Made by a program: the position numbers and the translations under genes | DNA from: Cercis canadensis | Taxonomy: Eukaryota; Streptophyta; Magnoliopsida; Fabales; Fabaceae | NCBI GenBank assembly: GCA_003255065.1 | Contig: QAOA01006617.1 | Coordinates: 796,939 to 860,938 of the forward strand | DNA length: 64,000 bases | Direction of reading: 5' to 3' | Notes under the pieces: generated by a model | Database searches by the model: none | What the model was told of the DNA's origin: nothing | The model's input: only the letters and a program-made list of their open reading frames with translations | In this document: piece after piece, positions 35,777 to 48,282 of the stretch | Layout of the letters: the number at the start of each line of letters is the position of its first letter | How positions within the stretch are numbered: the stretch's first letter is position 1

Positions 35777-38332
35777 CGCCAGATATATTGCCGGTATTTT
35801 TATTGTTTATTAGATCACAAATTCAGAAATGGAAAATTCCAAATGTTGCACTTTGTTTCTACGTGCTTTCCCTTTTCAATTGAATCTTTTGTCTTTGAAT
35901 GTTTAGTAGTAGCTGAAGTGCCATTTTTTTTTTTAATTTCAGCTATATTTGAACACAAAATGTAGAGAATGACTTTACATATTTGCACACTTAAATATAA
36001 GATTGGGAAATGCTTTGTATCTTAATTCCTAAGTTAGGAATGAGTTGATGGTTTGATTCTTTGTTTAAATTCATATCGTGTGAAACTAATATAGCTTATA
36101 TGATTTGAAATTTACAAGAATGATAATTGAGCTATAAAAAAAAAAAAATTAAGTGAATCAAATATGACTCATAATTGAGTTTAAATTCTTAAAATCGCAC
36201 TTGTTAAGAGAGATTTATTAGTTACTGCTTTCGTCTTGAATATGAATTAGTTTCATATCCAAAGAGTGTGAAAATACTTTAAGTATAAACAAAAAAAATA
36301 TATATATAACTTATAAGTGTAAGTTTAAATAAAATATGAAAAAAATTAAATTAGTCAACTCACAACCTAAGTTGGGGTAGCTCATAATCATGTTTGAACC
36401 ATGCACATAAAAAATAAAAATTTAAGTTTGATCAATCAAAATTAACATAAATTTAAATATTGTTATGTTTATAAATGTAAAACAAGCATGTATTTACAGA
36501 TGTATGCTAACGCCACTCTAAAGAAAAATGCTAGATGTGATGTTAATTGAAGTATAATTAAATTAAAATTTAAATACAAGCCTATAAATAAGATTTGAAT
36601 GCAAAATCTTTATAGTTAATACCACAAGCAATACCATACGTAAGTAGAATTGATAGTTTAAATGATATTTGTTATTTGTTTTATTGAAACCCATATATTT
36701 ATTTAAATAAAATAAATGACACAGATTATTCTACTTATCAATTTTGCTTTTGATAGTACTATTTTTGATATTGTATAATTGACTAATCTTAATAATATAA
36801 CATCCAATATTTGATCTTTCAAATGTGCTTCTGAAATATCCAAAAATATTTAAGGAAATTGAATTAAATTTAAATATTGACATATATAAAGAGAAAGAAA
36901 ACTTGTATTGGTGCAGTAAGATGTGGAACCCAATGTGGCTTTCGGTTTTGTACTAGATCATGCACGCACGTAACCTACAACCAATGGAAACATTTGCTAA
37001 GGCTGATTTAATTATATCCCTGACCAACAAAACAAAAGGATCATTTTTATGGGTACGCTGATTCGGATATGTTTTTTTTTTTTTCTAAGGCCGTTGTCCT
37101 TCATCTTCAGCCTAGGACTCTAGGACATGCTGCATACAATGTCTTTTTTTCTTTTTGCTTACTCACTTCTTTGGCATTTTTGTGTAACTTTATTTCTTCA
37201 AGGTTTTCTTTTGGATAATACACCCCCATACATACCATTTGTTTGTTTCTTTGTTGAAACGTTACATATATATATAGCATTTTGTTGAAGAATGTTAAAT
37301 TCGCATTGCAGTACAAAATAACCGATCGAGTTTAAGATTCAACAATATGATAAATTTCATTACTCATAGAATAAAAAGTACAAGAGAGACATCCAAGTAG
37401 CATGGTAATAAAATGGTTATGGGACTAATAGTTTTAGTAATAAAATTTCATAATGATGAATATTATAATTTGTCAACATAATAAATTTAATAAAAGCCAC
37501 CTTTGTGCTATATATGATGTTTCTTTTGTACAGAATGCTCATTTATAGGGTAGTGTAAGAGTTTAAAAAATCTAACAGCAAGGTATATGAAAGAGTTTGG
37601 TGTGGCTTTTATTTAAAGTTTAAATGATTTATAATAAAACACTATGAGTGGGTATCCTCTTATGTAAGAGTGTTTGGTGTTCTTAATTAAATCCTAACCA
37701 TATAGCAGTTTCGCCAGATATATCAAAAATTGCAGTTGGCCATCAAACTCATGGTGGTTTGGGTTGGCCATTGCCAATGGTCATGGTCCCGGGAGAACTA
37801 AATTGAACATTCAAATGCATTTAGACCATTTATGTATGTAGTGATTAATTAAACAGATAACCGTAATTTCCTTTTTAATTTTAATCATATATATGTAAAT
37901 ACATTTATATATATATTTGAAAATATTCAATAGCAAATTAGCAATACTTTTTGAATTCGGTATAGGTTTAAGGGCTTTGCTTAAGATAATTAAATGCAAA
38001 ATGTCAATTTTGAGAAGATTGATTATATATACTTAAATTTGGAATTTTAATGTACTAATTTTTTCTAATACAGTGCGCAGTAAATTAATGTGCTTTCTTT
38101 GTAATTCATTGAACTAATTATTAACATGGATTACCAATCAAAAGTATATATATGTAAAAGGAGGAGAAGGATATCAAAATGAACTAAAGACCATAAACAT
38201 TTGCATTTATGGGGAAGGAAATTAGCTCTTTATGTATTTTAAACTCACCTCATTCTACATGGAAATCTTACATACATATAATGAATCTTAGTTGTGTGTT
38301 CTTCACACTTGTGAGGACCTAGTGTAACTATT

Positions 38333-38450
38333 CGGTATCAAACAGTTTATAGTTGAGTGGTACTGAAATCGTCTTCATGACTTATGAATTTCAGAATTGT
38401 ATCCAAAAACATAAAAAAAAAAAAAAAAAAAGTCTAACCATTCAATACAA
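38333..38450 (+). repeat. Dispersed repeat C, copy 1
   Basis: The stretch beginning ATCAAACAGTTTATAGTTG and continuing into an A-rich run matches 51829-51930 with many substitutions. There is no coding capacity and the boundaries are uncertain. Confidence 0.5.
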
Positions 38451-39359
38451 CATTATGGAGTGATGGTCTTAACTCTTAATAATGTAATTACATTTAAATG
38501 GTGTTGCTGATAATGTAATCGCAAATATTCATAAAATGGTGAAAATCAATATTAATTAGCTGCGGGTTGTAGTGACCAGAGTGGCCATTAGGTAATATGA
38601 GCTTTTGTCCTAAGTTGGAACTCCCTTACTTACTCCCACTCCCACTCCCACCCTAATGATCTAGTGTAATTTTAAGAGGCCTTATTATTTTACTGTAAGA
38701 AAAGGATAAATATATATATCGCACACACAATTAATAAATAAGAAAAGAATAAAACTGGTATGTTTTGGGATCCTATTAACCCACTGAAAACTAGACCAAT
38801 TATTCAAGATTTAAATATTAACCCAACAAGCAAAACAATATAAAATATAATTCTAAGTCAGAGACATATCCAACTCATGCATTCTCAACTATTTTCTTCA
38901 TTTTTCTATGACTCAAGATGAAATGAGGGAAATTCAACGTGATTAAATATTAATATGTTCTTCAAATACACTCCTCAATCCTCATAAGCGTTTTCAATGC
39001 ATGTATATTTACAATCATGTCCTAAACTCAAATACGTTTTTCAATGCACTCTGACCTAACCCGTTGAGTTTGTTAACCAAACATCAGTCTTCCAAGGTAG
39101 ATAATGGATCACTAATAAAGAAGAAAGAATAGTCTTTGGATGATGATTCTTAGGTCTTTGAAGAAACTTTGGTTGCCATTTAAATTTCATCAATTAAGAC
39201 AAGAGAAAATAGTGAGTGACACCGTAAAATTTCAATCCTCAGCTTTGTTTGTTTGTTTGTTTTTTTCTTTCCTACTGTTTGTCTTTTAATGGTTTTTGGC
39301 TAATTATAGAATATTTAGCCGTAATAATTGTCCTAAATTGAGGATTGATTTGTGGGCTA

Positions 39360-40080
39360 CACATGGTACGCGGTATGACCCACAAAAGTCTCTGAGATCA
39401 CATTTTGTCTCGGACCATGTTTAGGTACGGTACTGCATACCTGGGCCCCATAACGTCTCACTTGCCCCATGGGCCCCATCTCCAATGATGCTTGTAAAAA
39501 TATCTATAAATTCATGGTACTACTTTAGTTTTCCTTTCTTTTTTTTTTTTTCTTTCGGTTTTGGTAAACATTATTAGCAAGTAGCAAGTTAGCAACCGAC
39601 GGAAGCAGAGTAGCTTGGTCTAACAAAAGTCAGCACTGAGAACGTGGCGGAATCTAATAGGTCAAAAGATAAGAAAGTAAAAAATCAGAAGCGGAGGCAA
39701 AGTCACGTGACTCAACCCCACGTCGCGTGCACAATCACCACCTAGCTGGGAGTGAGTGGGGGTGATTCCCTGTGTGGGCTCCACAGTTAGTCTGTTAGTC
39801 TATATTCGCCACGTTGATCAACGTGTGGACCGACCTTTCGAACATGCAAAGAGGGTCCCATAGGAACATGGGTTCTTACTTGCTTGCACGCACACTGCAT
39901 ATGCCCTTAGCCCTTAGCATCTCCGCTCATCTCGCAAGCTACTGCCACCTCAGCCCTCCTATGTTCAATATTTTAATTGACATTTTTGTCCATACTTGGC
40001 GGTCAGCAATATGGCTTCCCCAAGTTAAACGTTCCTTTCGCTAATCAACCTCATGTCTACGTGGCAACAAACAAGCATTA
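39360..40080. promoter_or_regulatory. GC-richer island with clustered ACGT elements
   Basis: In this stretch I see AACGTGGCGG (39643), the palindrome AGTCACGTGACT (39701-39712), CCCACGTCGCGTGC (39718), the 16-base palindrome CACGTTGATCAACGTG (39810-39825), CCGACC (39830) and TACGTGGC (40059). These are ABRE and G-box type cores. Base composition is clearly less AT-rich than the flanks. No gene with recognisable product starts nearby, so it may be the promoter of an unannotated noncoding RNA, a distal regulatory element, or a relic of one. Confidence 0.4.
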
Positions 40081-40289
40081 GCAGCAATAACTTAAAATTG
40101 AACATTTATTATTTGTTCTCAAGTATAATGCTAATTATTTTATTTCTGCACACATATACTTTTACCAATAATAAAATTAGTATATAGCTAAATAATAAAA
40201 ATTAATAATGTCCCTATACAATTAAAGTCCCATAAAAATTTTCAGTTTTTNTTTAATTGACATTTTTGTCCATACTTGGCGGTCAGCAA
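39973..40289 (+). repeat. 37-base segment repeated beside N40251
   Basis: TTTAATTGACATTTTTGTCC and the following CATACTTGGCGGTCAGCAA at 39973-40010 recur exactly at 40252-40289, immediately after the N. The two haplotypes probably differ to the right of this segment, and the contig join has kept both versions. Confidence 0.6.
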
Positions 40290-41689
40290 AAAAAAGAGTA
40301 ACTAGTAAACACTGAGTTTTGGATATGAGTTTTGAGAAACTCTCTAGCTGAATAGGTTGAGATATAATTGACTGAATTATTATATATTAAAGTAAAGGTT
40401 TAAGTAATTAGGGAGTGTTAAATCAAATATTAATGATAATATATAAATGTCAGAATGTATCTATTCAATTTAAGGGATATCAATGATCAAACAATTAATC
40501 TGAGTGAACTAAATATTGGAAAGAAAAAAAAAAAAAAGTCCTTGTCTAAAGGGATTTGTCTCTAATTGAAGGTACAATGAGTTGAAATTGTAGGAATATG
40601 ATGCATAATTATTTGTTGTTTAAAGTATGATTTGATTTGTTTGTGTGGGGAGAGAGTGTGACAATTAGGGTACAAAGGCATGTGGCATTTTTAATACTTA
40701 TAACAAGTACATGTATTTTGCTCTCACAACCGACGCATTGAGAAGGAATAATGGGAAGCAAACCAATTGTATTAAATTTAAATGATAAAAATTAAATTTC
40801 AAACTTGAAAACGACACCAACAACGTTTTATTGCGTTGTTTATTGAAACACATACGTTACTTTCGCATTAGATTGAGAAGTGACTTAATTCCTGCCTTCG
40901 CCAAACTGTAATTAGCGACACGAGTGACTGAGAGAGAATGGCGTCGGTGCTACTTCCATTGGCTCTATTGTTGACCATTTTGTTTTTTATTTTTGTTTTT
41001 GGTTTCTCACATTTAAATTAAAAAAAAAATTACATTAAAACGCGTAAGAACTAATTAAGGAGGTTTTGAATTTATTAGATTCGTTTGGAATTTAAAAAAC
41101 AAATGAGAAAGTGCCTTAAGAAATGAACTGTACATGCTGAGTGAAGTCAATAATACTATACTAGCTGTATTCGTACGTATAAGCGTGTTGAAATTACTAA
41201 TAAAAACAGAGGAAAATTGTTGTTTTCTTCTGCTTAATTTGGTTTGTGTCCATTTAAATTGAATAAATATTAGCCACTAGAAAAAACCTCAAGATTAATT
41301 TGGAAACATCAAAATTTTAATTCCTCTTATATCCATATAATTTATTTTGTATATAATGGGAAAAGGACCTAAATTAAAAACGTGATAGGATGATATGTCA
41401 ACCCAAATACACGTTTAGGGAAAATATACACTTGCTGCCATGAAGAGTGTCATGTGTCTTAGGCTATTTTTGGGCAATTTATTAATATTAAACCTTGAAT
41501 TGTACTCATTTTCAAATAATAAAAAATAAACGTGAACAAACTTAAGACTTAATTGTCATTAATTTATAGTGACAAAAGCCTAACACTTGACTCTCCAAAT
41601 TTTAATTGGATTTTGAACTAATTATTATTATTATTATAATAAATTTTTTCTTCTTTTAGTTGAAGAAAAAGTCTTTTAGAAGAAAGGGA

Positions 41690-41794
41690 TTCAAAGAGTG
41701 CATCCCAAGTTAGTTAAAGAAGTAAAAGAATGAATGGAGTAGCACAAGTGCACTCCCACAACCCCTTCTCTCCCCTTTGAACATAGATTTTCTT

Positions 41795-41837
<43 letters not shown>

Positions 41838-41895
41838 ATTTTGAAGGGATTGATGCAAAGAGTGCAACTTAAGTTAGTTAAAATAAAAAAGAGAA
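41690..41895 (+). repeat. (GA)n microsatellite flanked by a diverged duplication
   Basis: A GA run of about 20 units at 41796-41835 lies between two related segments. One, at 41684-41726, contains AAAGGGATTCAAAGAGTGCA and CAAGTTAGTTAAA. The other, at 41844-41883, contains AAGGGATTGATGCAAAGAGT and TAAGTTAGTTAAA. It is noncoding. Confidence 0.7.
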
Positions 41896-44572
41896 CGAAA
41901 GGGTGCGAGAATGAGTGAGGCCCATCATTTCAATTAGGCCCAAAACCAAACACGCTTCAGTTGTGCGGTCACTTTTATAGACCTTTTTCTTTTTATTTTT
42001 CCCCTTTTTATTACTATAAAAAGTTGCAAATTATTAATTGTTAAATCTAAATTGATACCTTTGTTTCCATGGAAAGTGCTTCCATTTTTTAACGCAATAA
42101 TAGAGTTGCACTATGGGGATTTAGCTTTAATTGGCATTAACGCAGCCAAGGATAAAATTGTACACATCATTCACCATATTTTTAATCTTTCTATTATAGA
42201 AACTATAACTGTAAAGTCAGAGAGAGATAATAGTACCTAAACATCCTTCTGAATTACCCAATATGCCATTTACTACAATTGTTTTCTGTTTTTTCTTTCT
42301 CAATAAACATCAAACTATAAATTAATCTGTTGAAACTTATAACAAATTATATGACACATGACATTCGTGACTTATGGTACTATAGATTAGCCGCCATAAA
42401 TTTGCAAAATACAAAAGGCCAATTTGAAGAAGGGGGAAACGTGTAATTTTTCGGATAAGGAAGGGCAAATGAAAACTCCATTTTGGTAGCTACCGCGTAA
42501 TCATTTTATCCAAATAGCAAATTACCATAGCCAGCTTAGATTATAGAATACAACAGTCATCGATTTCCGAACCCATAAAAAACAATTGCTTCCAAAATAC
42601 TTTCCATGTATATCACGCGCTTCGAGGAAGCTCAGAATCTCTGACTTTTGACATTTATGGTACTAAGAGTACAGTAAAAAATATTGTACCACAAAAGTAC
42701 AGTAAAAAAAAAAAAAAGTGTCGGAAACAACGGCGTTTAAAAGCCTGCAAACCAGTGAATCCCAGTTTTTTTCTCTCAATCAGTGGTGGAGCAGTAGCAG
42801 CAGCATTCACAGAACCAAGACCCAGAAGCTGAAATCTCCCAAGGTGAGAAAGAGAAACCAAAAAGTGCCCATTTTTATTGGTTTAGGTTAGATTGGAAAA
42901 GCACCCATTTTAATCGATTTCAATCTTTTTCTCCATTATTGGTTTTTTTTTTTTGTTACCTTACTTTCATAGAAATTTTAAATTGCTTGTATTTGGAGCG
43001 GTGAAAATCCGTGAATGGAGTTGGGTGTGTGAGGATGGGGACACAGAGGGAAACGGTGGGGAGAGTGTGGGACCCGTGGGTAATCAGAGGAGAGAGAAAG
43101 TAAAGTAAGTAGAGAGAGAAAGAGAGAGAGAAGACTTCAACATCACGACAGTGAAGGGATAGTAAAAGACAGCTAGCAATGAAGGAGGAGCCTCACCTAC
43201 CAGTGTGCGCCCATCACATTCTCTTCTCTCTCTTCATAACCCCTCTTCCATTTTAAGCCTTTCTTACTCCCCTCTCTCTCCTTTCAAATCCCTGCTCTCA
43301 AACTTCTCTCTCTCTCTCACACCCCCACAACCATTTCTAACTTAAACATACTCTGCTTTATAACGAAGAACCTGTAATGCCTTGTTTTGGCTTATTATTT
43401 CTTGGGTTTTGAAGCTTCTAAACAGGTTTGCCTCTGCATTTTTCATTTGGTTCTCAAGTTCTGACTCGGAATTCTGAAAATTTGAGTGTCGGTGGAAGCT
43501 TGTGACGTTTTTCTGGGACTTTTCATGTTTTCATCTGTTTGGTTGCTGAGAAAATTCATCAAAATGAGGAATTGGGGTCATACCCCTTATTTGTTTTGAC
43601 CAAGTTCTTCAATAATTCACTCTCCGTTTTCACCATTTTGGTTAAAGGAATAGAATTTAATGAGTTTCCCCAAAATTTTGAAAAGTAATGCAGGGTGAAT
43701 CCTTCTAGTCATTGTATTGTTTTAATTTTATGTTTCACTTGGCCAATTACTAATTGTTGTTTGTTTTTATTTTCAGGATTTGAATTTCGAAGTAACTTAT
43801 ACAGTTGTGCAGTTCAAGTACTTTTGCTCAAATTCAAAAAGGTTAGCTGCCAACAGCATTCCTCTTTTTCTTTTCAAATGTTCATATTAATTTTTCAAAA
43901 TTTATTACTTCAAGGAATCAAAAAGGAAAAAAAGAAAAAGCTGATTTTGGGATAAAATCGCATCAAATTGGAGTTGGTATATTTGGGACCAGCTGTCTCT
44001 AATGTACGCCATGTGTTAGCTGCACTTGCATCTTTTGAAAGCTGCATTTATATGCAAAACCTCCAATTTCGGATTTGCAATTTATTAAAATAAATTCAAT
44101 AACAAGGTCTACCTTTTTAAAAACTATTTATTTATTAATAAAATTTTCTCCATAATTGAAAAACATAAAAGTGATTTTGCTAAATTTTGCAACGCCAAAG
44201 GCTAACATGGGCCACGTGCTGCCTTAATGATTGACGCATTACCTTTTATAACGATTCAATTTAAAACCACCGAGCAAAATCATAACTTGGATTTTCTCAG
44301 GAAGCAAACGGCCCAACCTTTCTCACTCAAAAAATTTTCCCTTTTTNCATAATTGAAAAACATAAAAGTGATTTTGCTAAATTTTGCAACGCCAAAGGCT
44401 AACATGGGCCACGTGCTGCCTTAATGATTGACACATTACCTTTTATAACGATTCAATTTAAAACCACCGAGCAAAATCATAACTTGGATTTTCTCAGGAA
44501 GCAAACGGCCCAACCTTTCTCACTCAAAAAATTTTCCCTTTTGATTTTCTCAGGAAAATTTTCAGAGAGAAA
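41896..44572 (+). promoter_or_regulatory. Promoter and spliced 5' leader of the GATA gene
   Basis: Pyrimidine-rich DNA with CTCTCTCTC runs (43215-43325) resembles a plant transcription start region. A possible donor AACAG/GTTTGC follows at 43425/43426. An internal noncoding exon 43777-43841 has a textbook acceptor (TTTTATTTTCAG) and a donor (AAAAAG/GTTAGC). The last acceptor is TTTTCTCAG at 44553 or TTTTCAG at 44565, shortly before the start codon. GA/CT repeats also occur at 43100-43135. All of this is inferred from splice consensus. The final part contains an N-linked duplication that distorts the leader. Confidence 0.45.
44151..44542 (+). repeat. 195-base duplication around N just upstream of the GATA start
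   Basis: Copy 1 (44151-44346) and copy 2 (44348-44542) share everything except a G/A difference (GACGCATT versus GACACATT) and terminal bases. Each contains a CCACGTGC G-box. Because N44347 lies exactly at the junction, this is more likely an assembly double than a real tandem repeat. The true leader probably has only one copy. Confidence 0.85.
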
Positions 44573-46570
44573 ATGATCGGACCCAACTTCATGGACGAGA
44601 TAGACTGCGGCAGCTTCTTCGACCACATCGACGACCTCCTCGATTTCCCCGCCGAAGACGTTGACGCCGCCTTGCCCACCACCGGTAACTGCAACACTTT
44701 TCCGAGCATTTGGCCGGCAGATTCTGAGTCGTTGCCTGGCTCGGACTCGGTTTTCTCTGGGAACAGCACGTCGGACCTCTCGACGGAGCTCTCGGTTCCG
44801 GTGAGTTTGCAAATTACGTCACATTTGTCCACGTGTGCGCGTCGCTTTTTGGCGGGTTCAGATGAATTCCATGAATTTGTCTGTAACCTATACCAACGCC
44901 CACAGTTTCTAGTCTTAATTTATGACCCTTGAATTGTTTTCTGATGACATCATAGTTTAGTATGCCAACTCGATTATTTATTTTGTAGCGTGGAACTTTG
45001 GTTCTACTTGAGTCACATTGTCATCGCTTAAATTTTTTTTTTGCCCTTTTGCGCTTCATAGATTAAGTTGTGGAGTAATGTGTGCAAAATTAAAGTTTGC
45101 CTAACTTTTTTAATTATTTTCTGCACATCATCTAGTGTGTCTTTAACGGCTCTTAGAGAGGAGCTTATCCATTTGCAGCTGCACATATATGGTGTTTAAC
45201 AGTTATTTTTCTTTTTAAGTAGAGACTAGATATAGGGAAAAATACAAATTTATATTCAAATTCAGATTTTGGCTAAAAATAAATTTAAATTTTGAATTTT
45301 AAAAGATTACAAGTTACATAATTCCAAATATTTTAGACGAGGGCATTTTGGTCAACTTTGTGGGTCCCATGATTGTCGGTGACATGTAGCACATTCCCCA
45401 CCTCCACCTCCTTTGATTGAGTTGCTTAAATTATTTGGAACATTATTGGAGGTCACGTGGCTTGGCATGTGCACTTGATATGACCACTCTCATTACTTTA
45501 AAAGAAAAAAAAAAAAAGGGTTGTGTGACTCTGGCTNAAAAAGGTTGTGTGACTCTGGCTGGCTCATAGCAACTAGTGCTTAATGATGCATGCTTGCACC
45601 ATTGGGCATTAGCACAAATTCATATTCTAGTTTCAATATGAAAAAGAAAGCATATGGAGTGAGCTTCTTGTGTTATTCTGCCAGCAAGCACCAATTATAT
45701 GAGCATTTGAATTTGATAATCTGATTTGGTTTTGTGTTGTGTTGTAATCAGTATGAAGACATTGTCCAATTGGAATGGCTATCAAACTTTGTGGAGGATT
45801 CCTTCTGTGGGGGAAGCTTGACGATGAAGAAAGAGGAGGCATCTGCATCTGCATCGGCATCGGCATCAGCATCGAAGGAGGCAGCAGCACATAAGCAATT
45901 CCAGACATCAAGCCCGGTTTCTGTGCTGGAAAGCAGCAGCTCCTGCTCTGGGGAGAAGACTGCGCCTCGCAGCGCTGAAATTGTTGTCCCTGTGCCTTGT
46001 GGACGCGCACGCAGCAAGCGCCCACGCCCTGCCACCTTCAATCCTCGTCCTGTAATGCACCTTATCTCCCCTGCTTCCTCTGTTGGCGAAAACACACAGC
46101 CAAATATGGTTTCTAAGCCATGGTCTTCAGATTCTGACAGTTTCGCCGACTCTCATCCTGTCATGAAGATCCCAAAGCAAGTGTCCGTGGAGCATAAGAA
46201 GAAAAAGAAAATCAAACTCACATTCCCATCATCATCTCCAGCTGATACTAATCACAGCGCACCATCACAAGCAGTTAGGAAATGTATGCATTGTGAGATA
46301 ACAAAGACACCACAATGGAGAGCAGGACCAATGGGGCCTAAAACCCTTTGCAATGCATGTGGTGTTCGTTACAAGTCAGGCCGCCTCTTCCCCGAATACC
46401 GCCCTGCTGCAAGCCCAACTTTTTGTCCATCCCAGCACTCCAATTCCCACAAGAAGGTGCTCGAGATGAGAACCAAGGTCGGCGACAAACCTACTCTGCC
46501 AACCAATTCAGTTGATGATGCAGAACTCATTCCAAACACTAACACCAGCCTTACCCTGGAATACATTTGA
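44573..46570 (+). CDS. GATA8: GATA-type zinc finger transcription factor, GATA8-like
   Basis: Two exons, 44573-44800 and 45752-46570, total 1047 bases, or 348 aa plus stop. The intron is GT-AG and phase 0. The N-terminus MIGPNFMDEIDCGSFFDHID is acidic and typical of subfamily I (B-class) plant GATA factors. A basic KRPRP nuclear-localisation patch lies near residue 164 and KKKKKIKL near 225. The single zinc finger is C-x2-C-x18-C-x2-C at residues 254-279 (CMHC to CNAC), followed by VRYKSGRLFPEYRPAASPTF and HSNSHKKVLEMR. This finger binds WGATAR sites, and members act in light, nitrogen and developmental responses. GATA8 is my best match from the N-terminal motif and the tail, with moderate certainty on the paralogue. 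A run of Ser-Ala (about 107-118) comes from a hexanucleotide repeat. Confidence 0.93.
45514..45560 (+). repeat. Short duplication around N in the GATA intron
   Basis: GGTTGTGTGACTCTGGCT occurs at 45519-45536 and again at 45543-45560, on either side of N45537, with a one-base difference in the preceding G run. It is intronic and the same assembly signature as elsewhere. Confidence 0.7.
45839..45874 (+). repeat. Coding hexanucleotide repeat (GCATCN)6 in the GATA gene
   Basis: Six consecutive units GCATCT, GCATCT, GCATCG, GCATCG, GCATCA, GCATCG encode Ala-Ser six times. Unit purity suggests length variation between alleles or relatives without frameshift. Confidence 0.85.
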
Positions 46571-48158
46571 AGGAGGAATGACAAGTGCATGAGAATGATC
46601 CTAGTTCACTCTAGAGACTCCCAGTCTTATGTTATTCCTTATTCATATTTCATTTCTTTGTTCATTGGTTTTTTGTACAGGGATGGAATGGGGGGGAAAT
46701 AGGAGTAATAGATGATGATGATAAACATCATATTTTAGCTATTAGAGGAGGATTGTAATGGGAACTAAAGAAAGGGGTAGAGAGATATGCAAGTCAAAAA
46801 AGGGTAGAGTTTTTAGGTCTAGTAATTTGTAGGTCTTTAAGGTCACTAGTTTGCCGTCTTTGGAGTCTCTCTTTTGCATTCTTTTCATATATTTTTTCTT
46901 TTCTTTTCAAAATCCCTCTCTGTGGGAATTCTTTTTGCAGTTACATTTGTAGCAAAAATTCTGAGTTGAGTAAGGAACGTTAAAATCTTGTTATGCTTCA
47001 TTTGCCTCCTTCTTCCATGCTCTACTTTTTTCTGCCCATATCCTCATTTGCAGTTCTCTCGTGCATGCCATAGTTATATTCTAGTTTTTAAGCATTAGCT
47101 GAAGATGAAGCTAATTTCAAGTAACATTAACTCAACCACAGGTTGCAATGTTGCAACATTGTGTCTTGGGCATATGGCACCCAAAATGTTAGACTCATCC
47201 TGTGTTCATTCTATGTTCTTTTCTTTTCTTTTCTTTTTTTTTCCTTACATAACAACAAGAAAATTTAAATTTAAAATTAAAATCTAATGCAAATTATTTA
47301 ACACTTTCACCACTAGCTTTCATCTTTAGTTTGCATTGTTTATTTTGGAAGTTTCATGCTAAAGAAAAGATGACGTTGAAGGTGAAGCTTTTCTGGTTAC
47401 AATATGTACTTGAAACCATATCTCATTTTGTTTAGAGAAATGAGCTGGGTTTTTCCTTTTGTGCAATTTACACTGTTAGGCTTCAAAAAGAAAAAATGAT
47501 GATTAGTACAGGTAAAACTCATCTTCATGCCTTGGAAGGTAAGAACAATGCTCATATATAAATCTAATGATGACTTTGATGCTATTTTCTAAAGGATTTG
47601 GCAACATGTCATCATCTCACTCAAACTTTACTACCAACAATAAATAAATGAATAAAATGAATTTATTTTATTTTTTCTGTTAAACCCAATTGATTGCATC
47701 AATCATTTCAACTACTTAAATTTCTCAAGCTGATATGATTCTTTCTTTCAAATACATCCCCCATGTTTTAAGTTATGCTTGATCATAACTACTTTGATAA
47801 AGACATTAAAAAGGACAAACACCTCCAACGATTTTTGTATTTTAAGTGTTGTGTGTTGTCTAACATTTGTCCCATAAAAGGCACTTAAACAGTCCATGTT
47901 ATACATGCACAGAGTTGGGTCAATTCCATCACCAACCTCATAGCTCTAACCAACCTATTCTAATGTAAATCTGGTTCAGTTTTACCATCAAACAAGGGTA
48001 GGTTTGAGAAGGGTGAGAGCAACTTGTTCCAACTCTTTGAATAGAAATGGAAGCATAACCAGTTCATTTCAGAGCCAACAATATATTAATTTCTCATAAT
48101 TACATTGTTATATCTTCTAATACAATCTTCTACCTCCTTTTTCTTATGTCTACTATTT

Positions 48159-48282
48159 TTTTTGGGCCAATAGATAAAATTGATTGTATTTGCATTCAAA
48201 GAGATTCGAACCAGGAAACAAAAGTGAGGAGACTAATCTTAAGACTAGGAGCACGCTCTACTGAGATAAAGTTCTTCCTCCT
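48159..48282 (-). mobile_element. tRNA-derived SINE with 15-bp target-site duplication
   Basis: TTATGTCTACTATTT occurs at 48144-48158 and 48283-48297, flanking 124 bases. On the minus strand the insert reads from AGGAGGAAGAAC through ATCTCAGTAGAGCGTGC (A-box-like, tRNA D-arm) to CCTGGTTCGAATCTC (B box, tRNA T-arm), and ends in an eight-base A tail next to the repeat. All features of a short plant SINE are present, and the perfect 15-bp duplication indicates a fairly recent insertion. Confidence 0.75.

Larger units (their letters stand above)
29671..41689. other. Gene-poor interval downstream of the EDR2-like gene
   Basis: About 12 kb of AT-rich DNA. I found the EDR2-like 3'UTR (to about 30000), a dispersed repeat copy (30504-30706), homopolymer tracts, single Ns at 34494, 34820 and 40251, paired G-boxes (33904-33925), a CCGAC-bearing palindrome (35748-35776), another dispersed repeat (38333-38450), and an ACGT-rich island (39360-40080). 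No open frame over 100 codons or with a family motif is present. Frames such as 32800-33030 and 39814-40044 have no recognisable similarity. Confidence 0.5.

Noticed and set aside
39814..40044. 76-codon open frame in the ACGT-rich island
   Set aside because: It starts inside a palindrome and has no recognised motif. Lower AT content alone makes longer frames more likely here.
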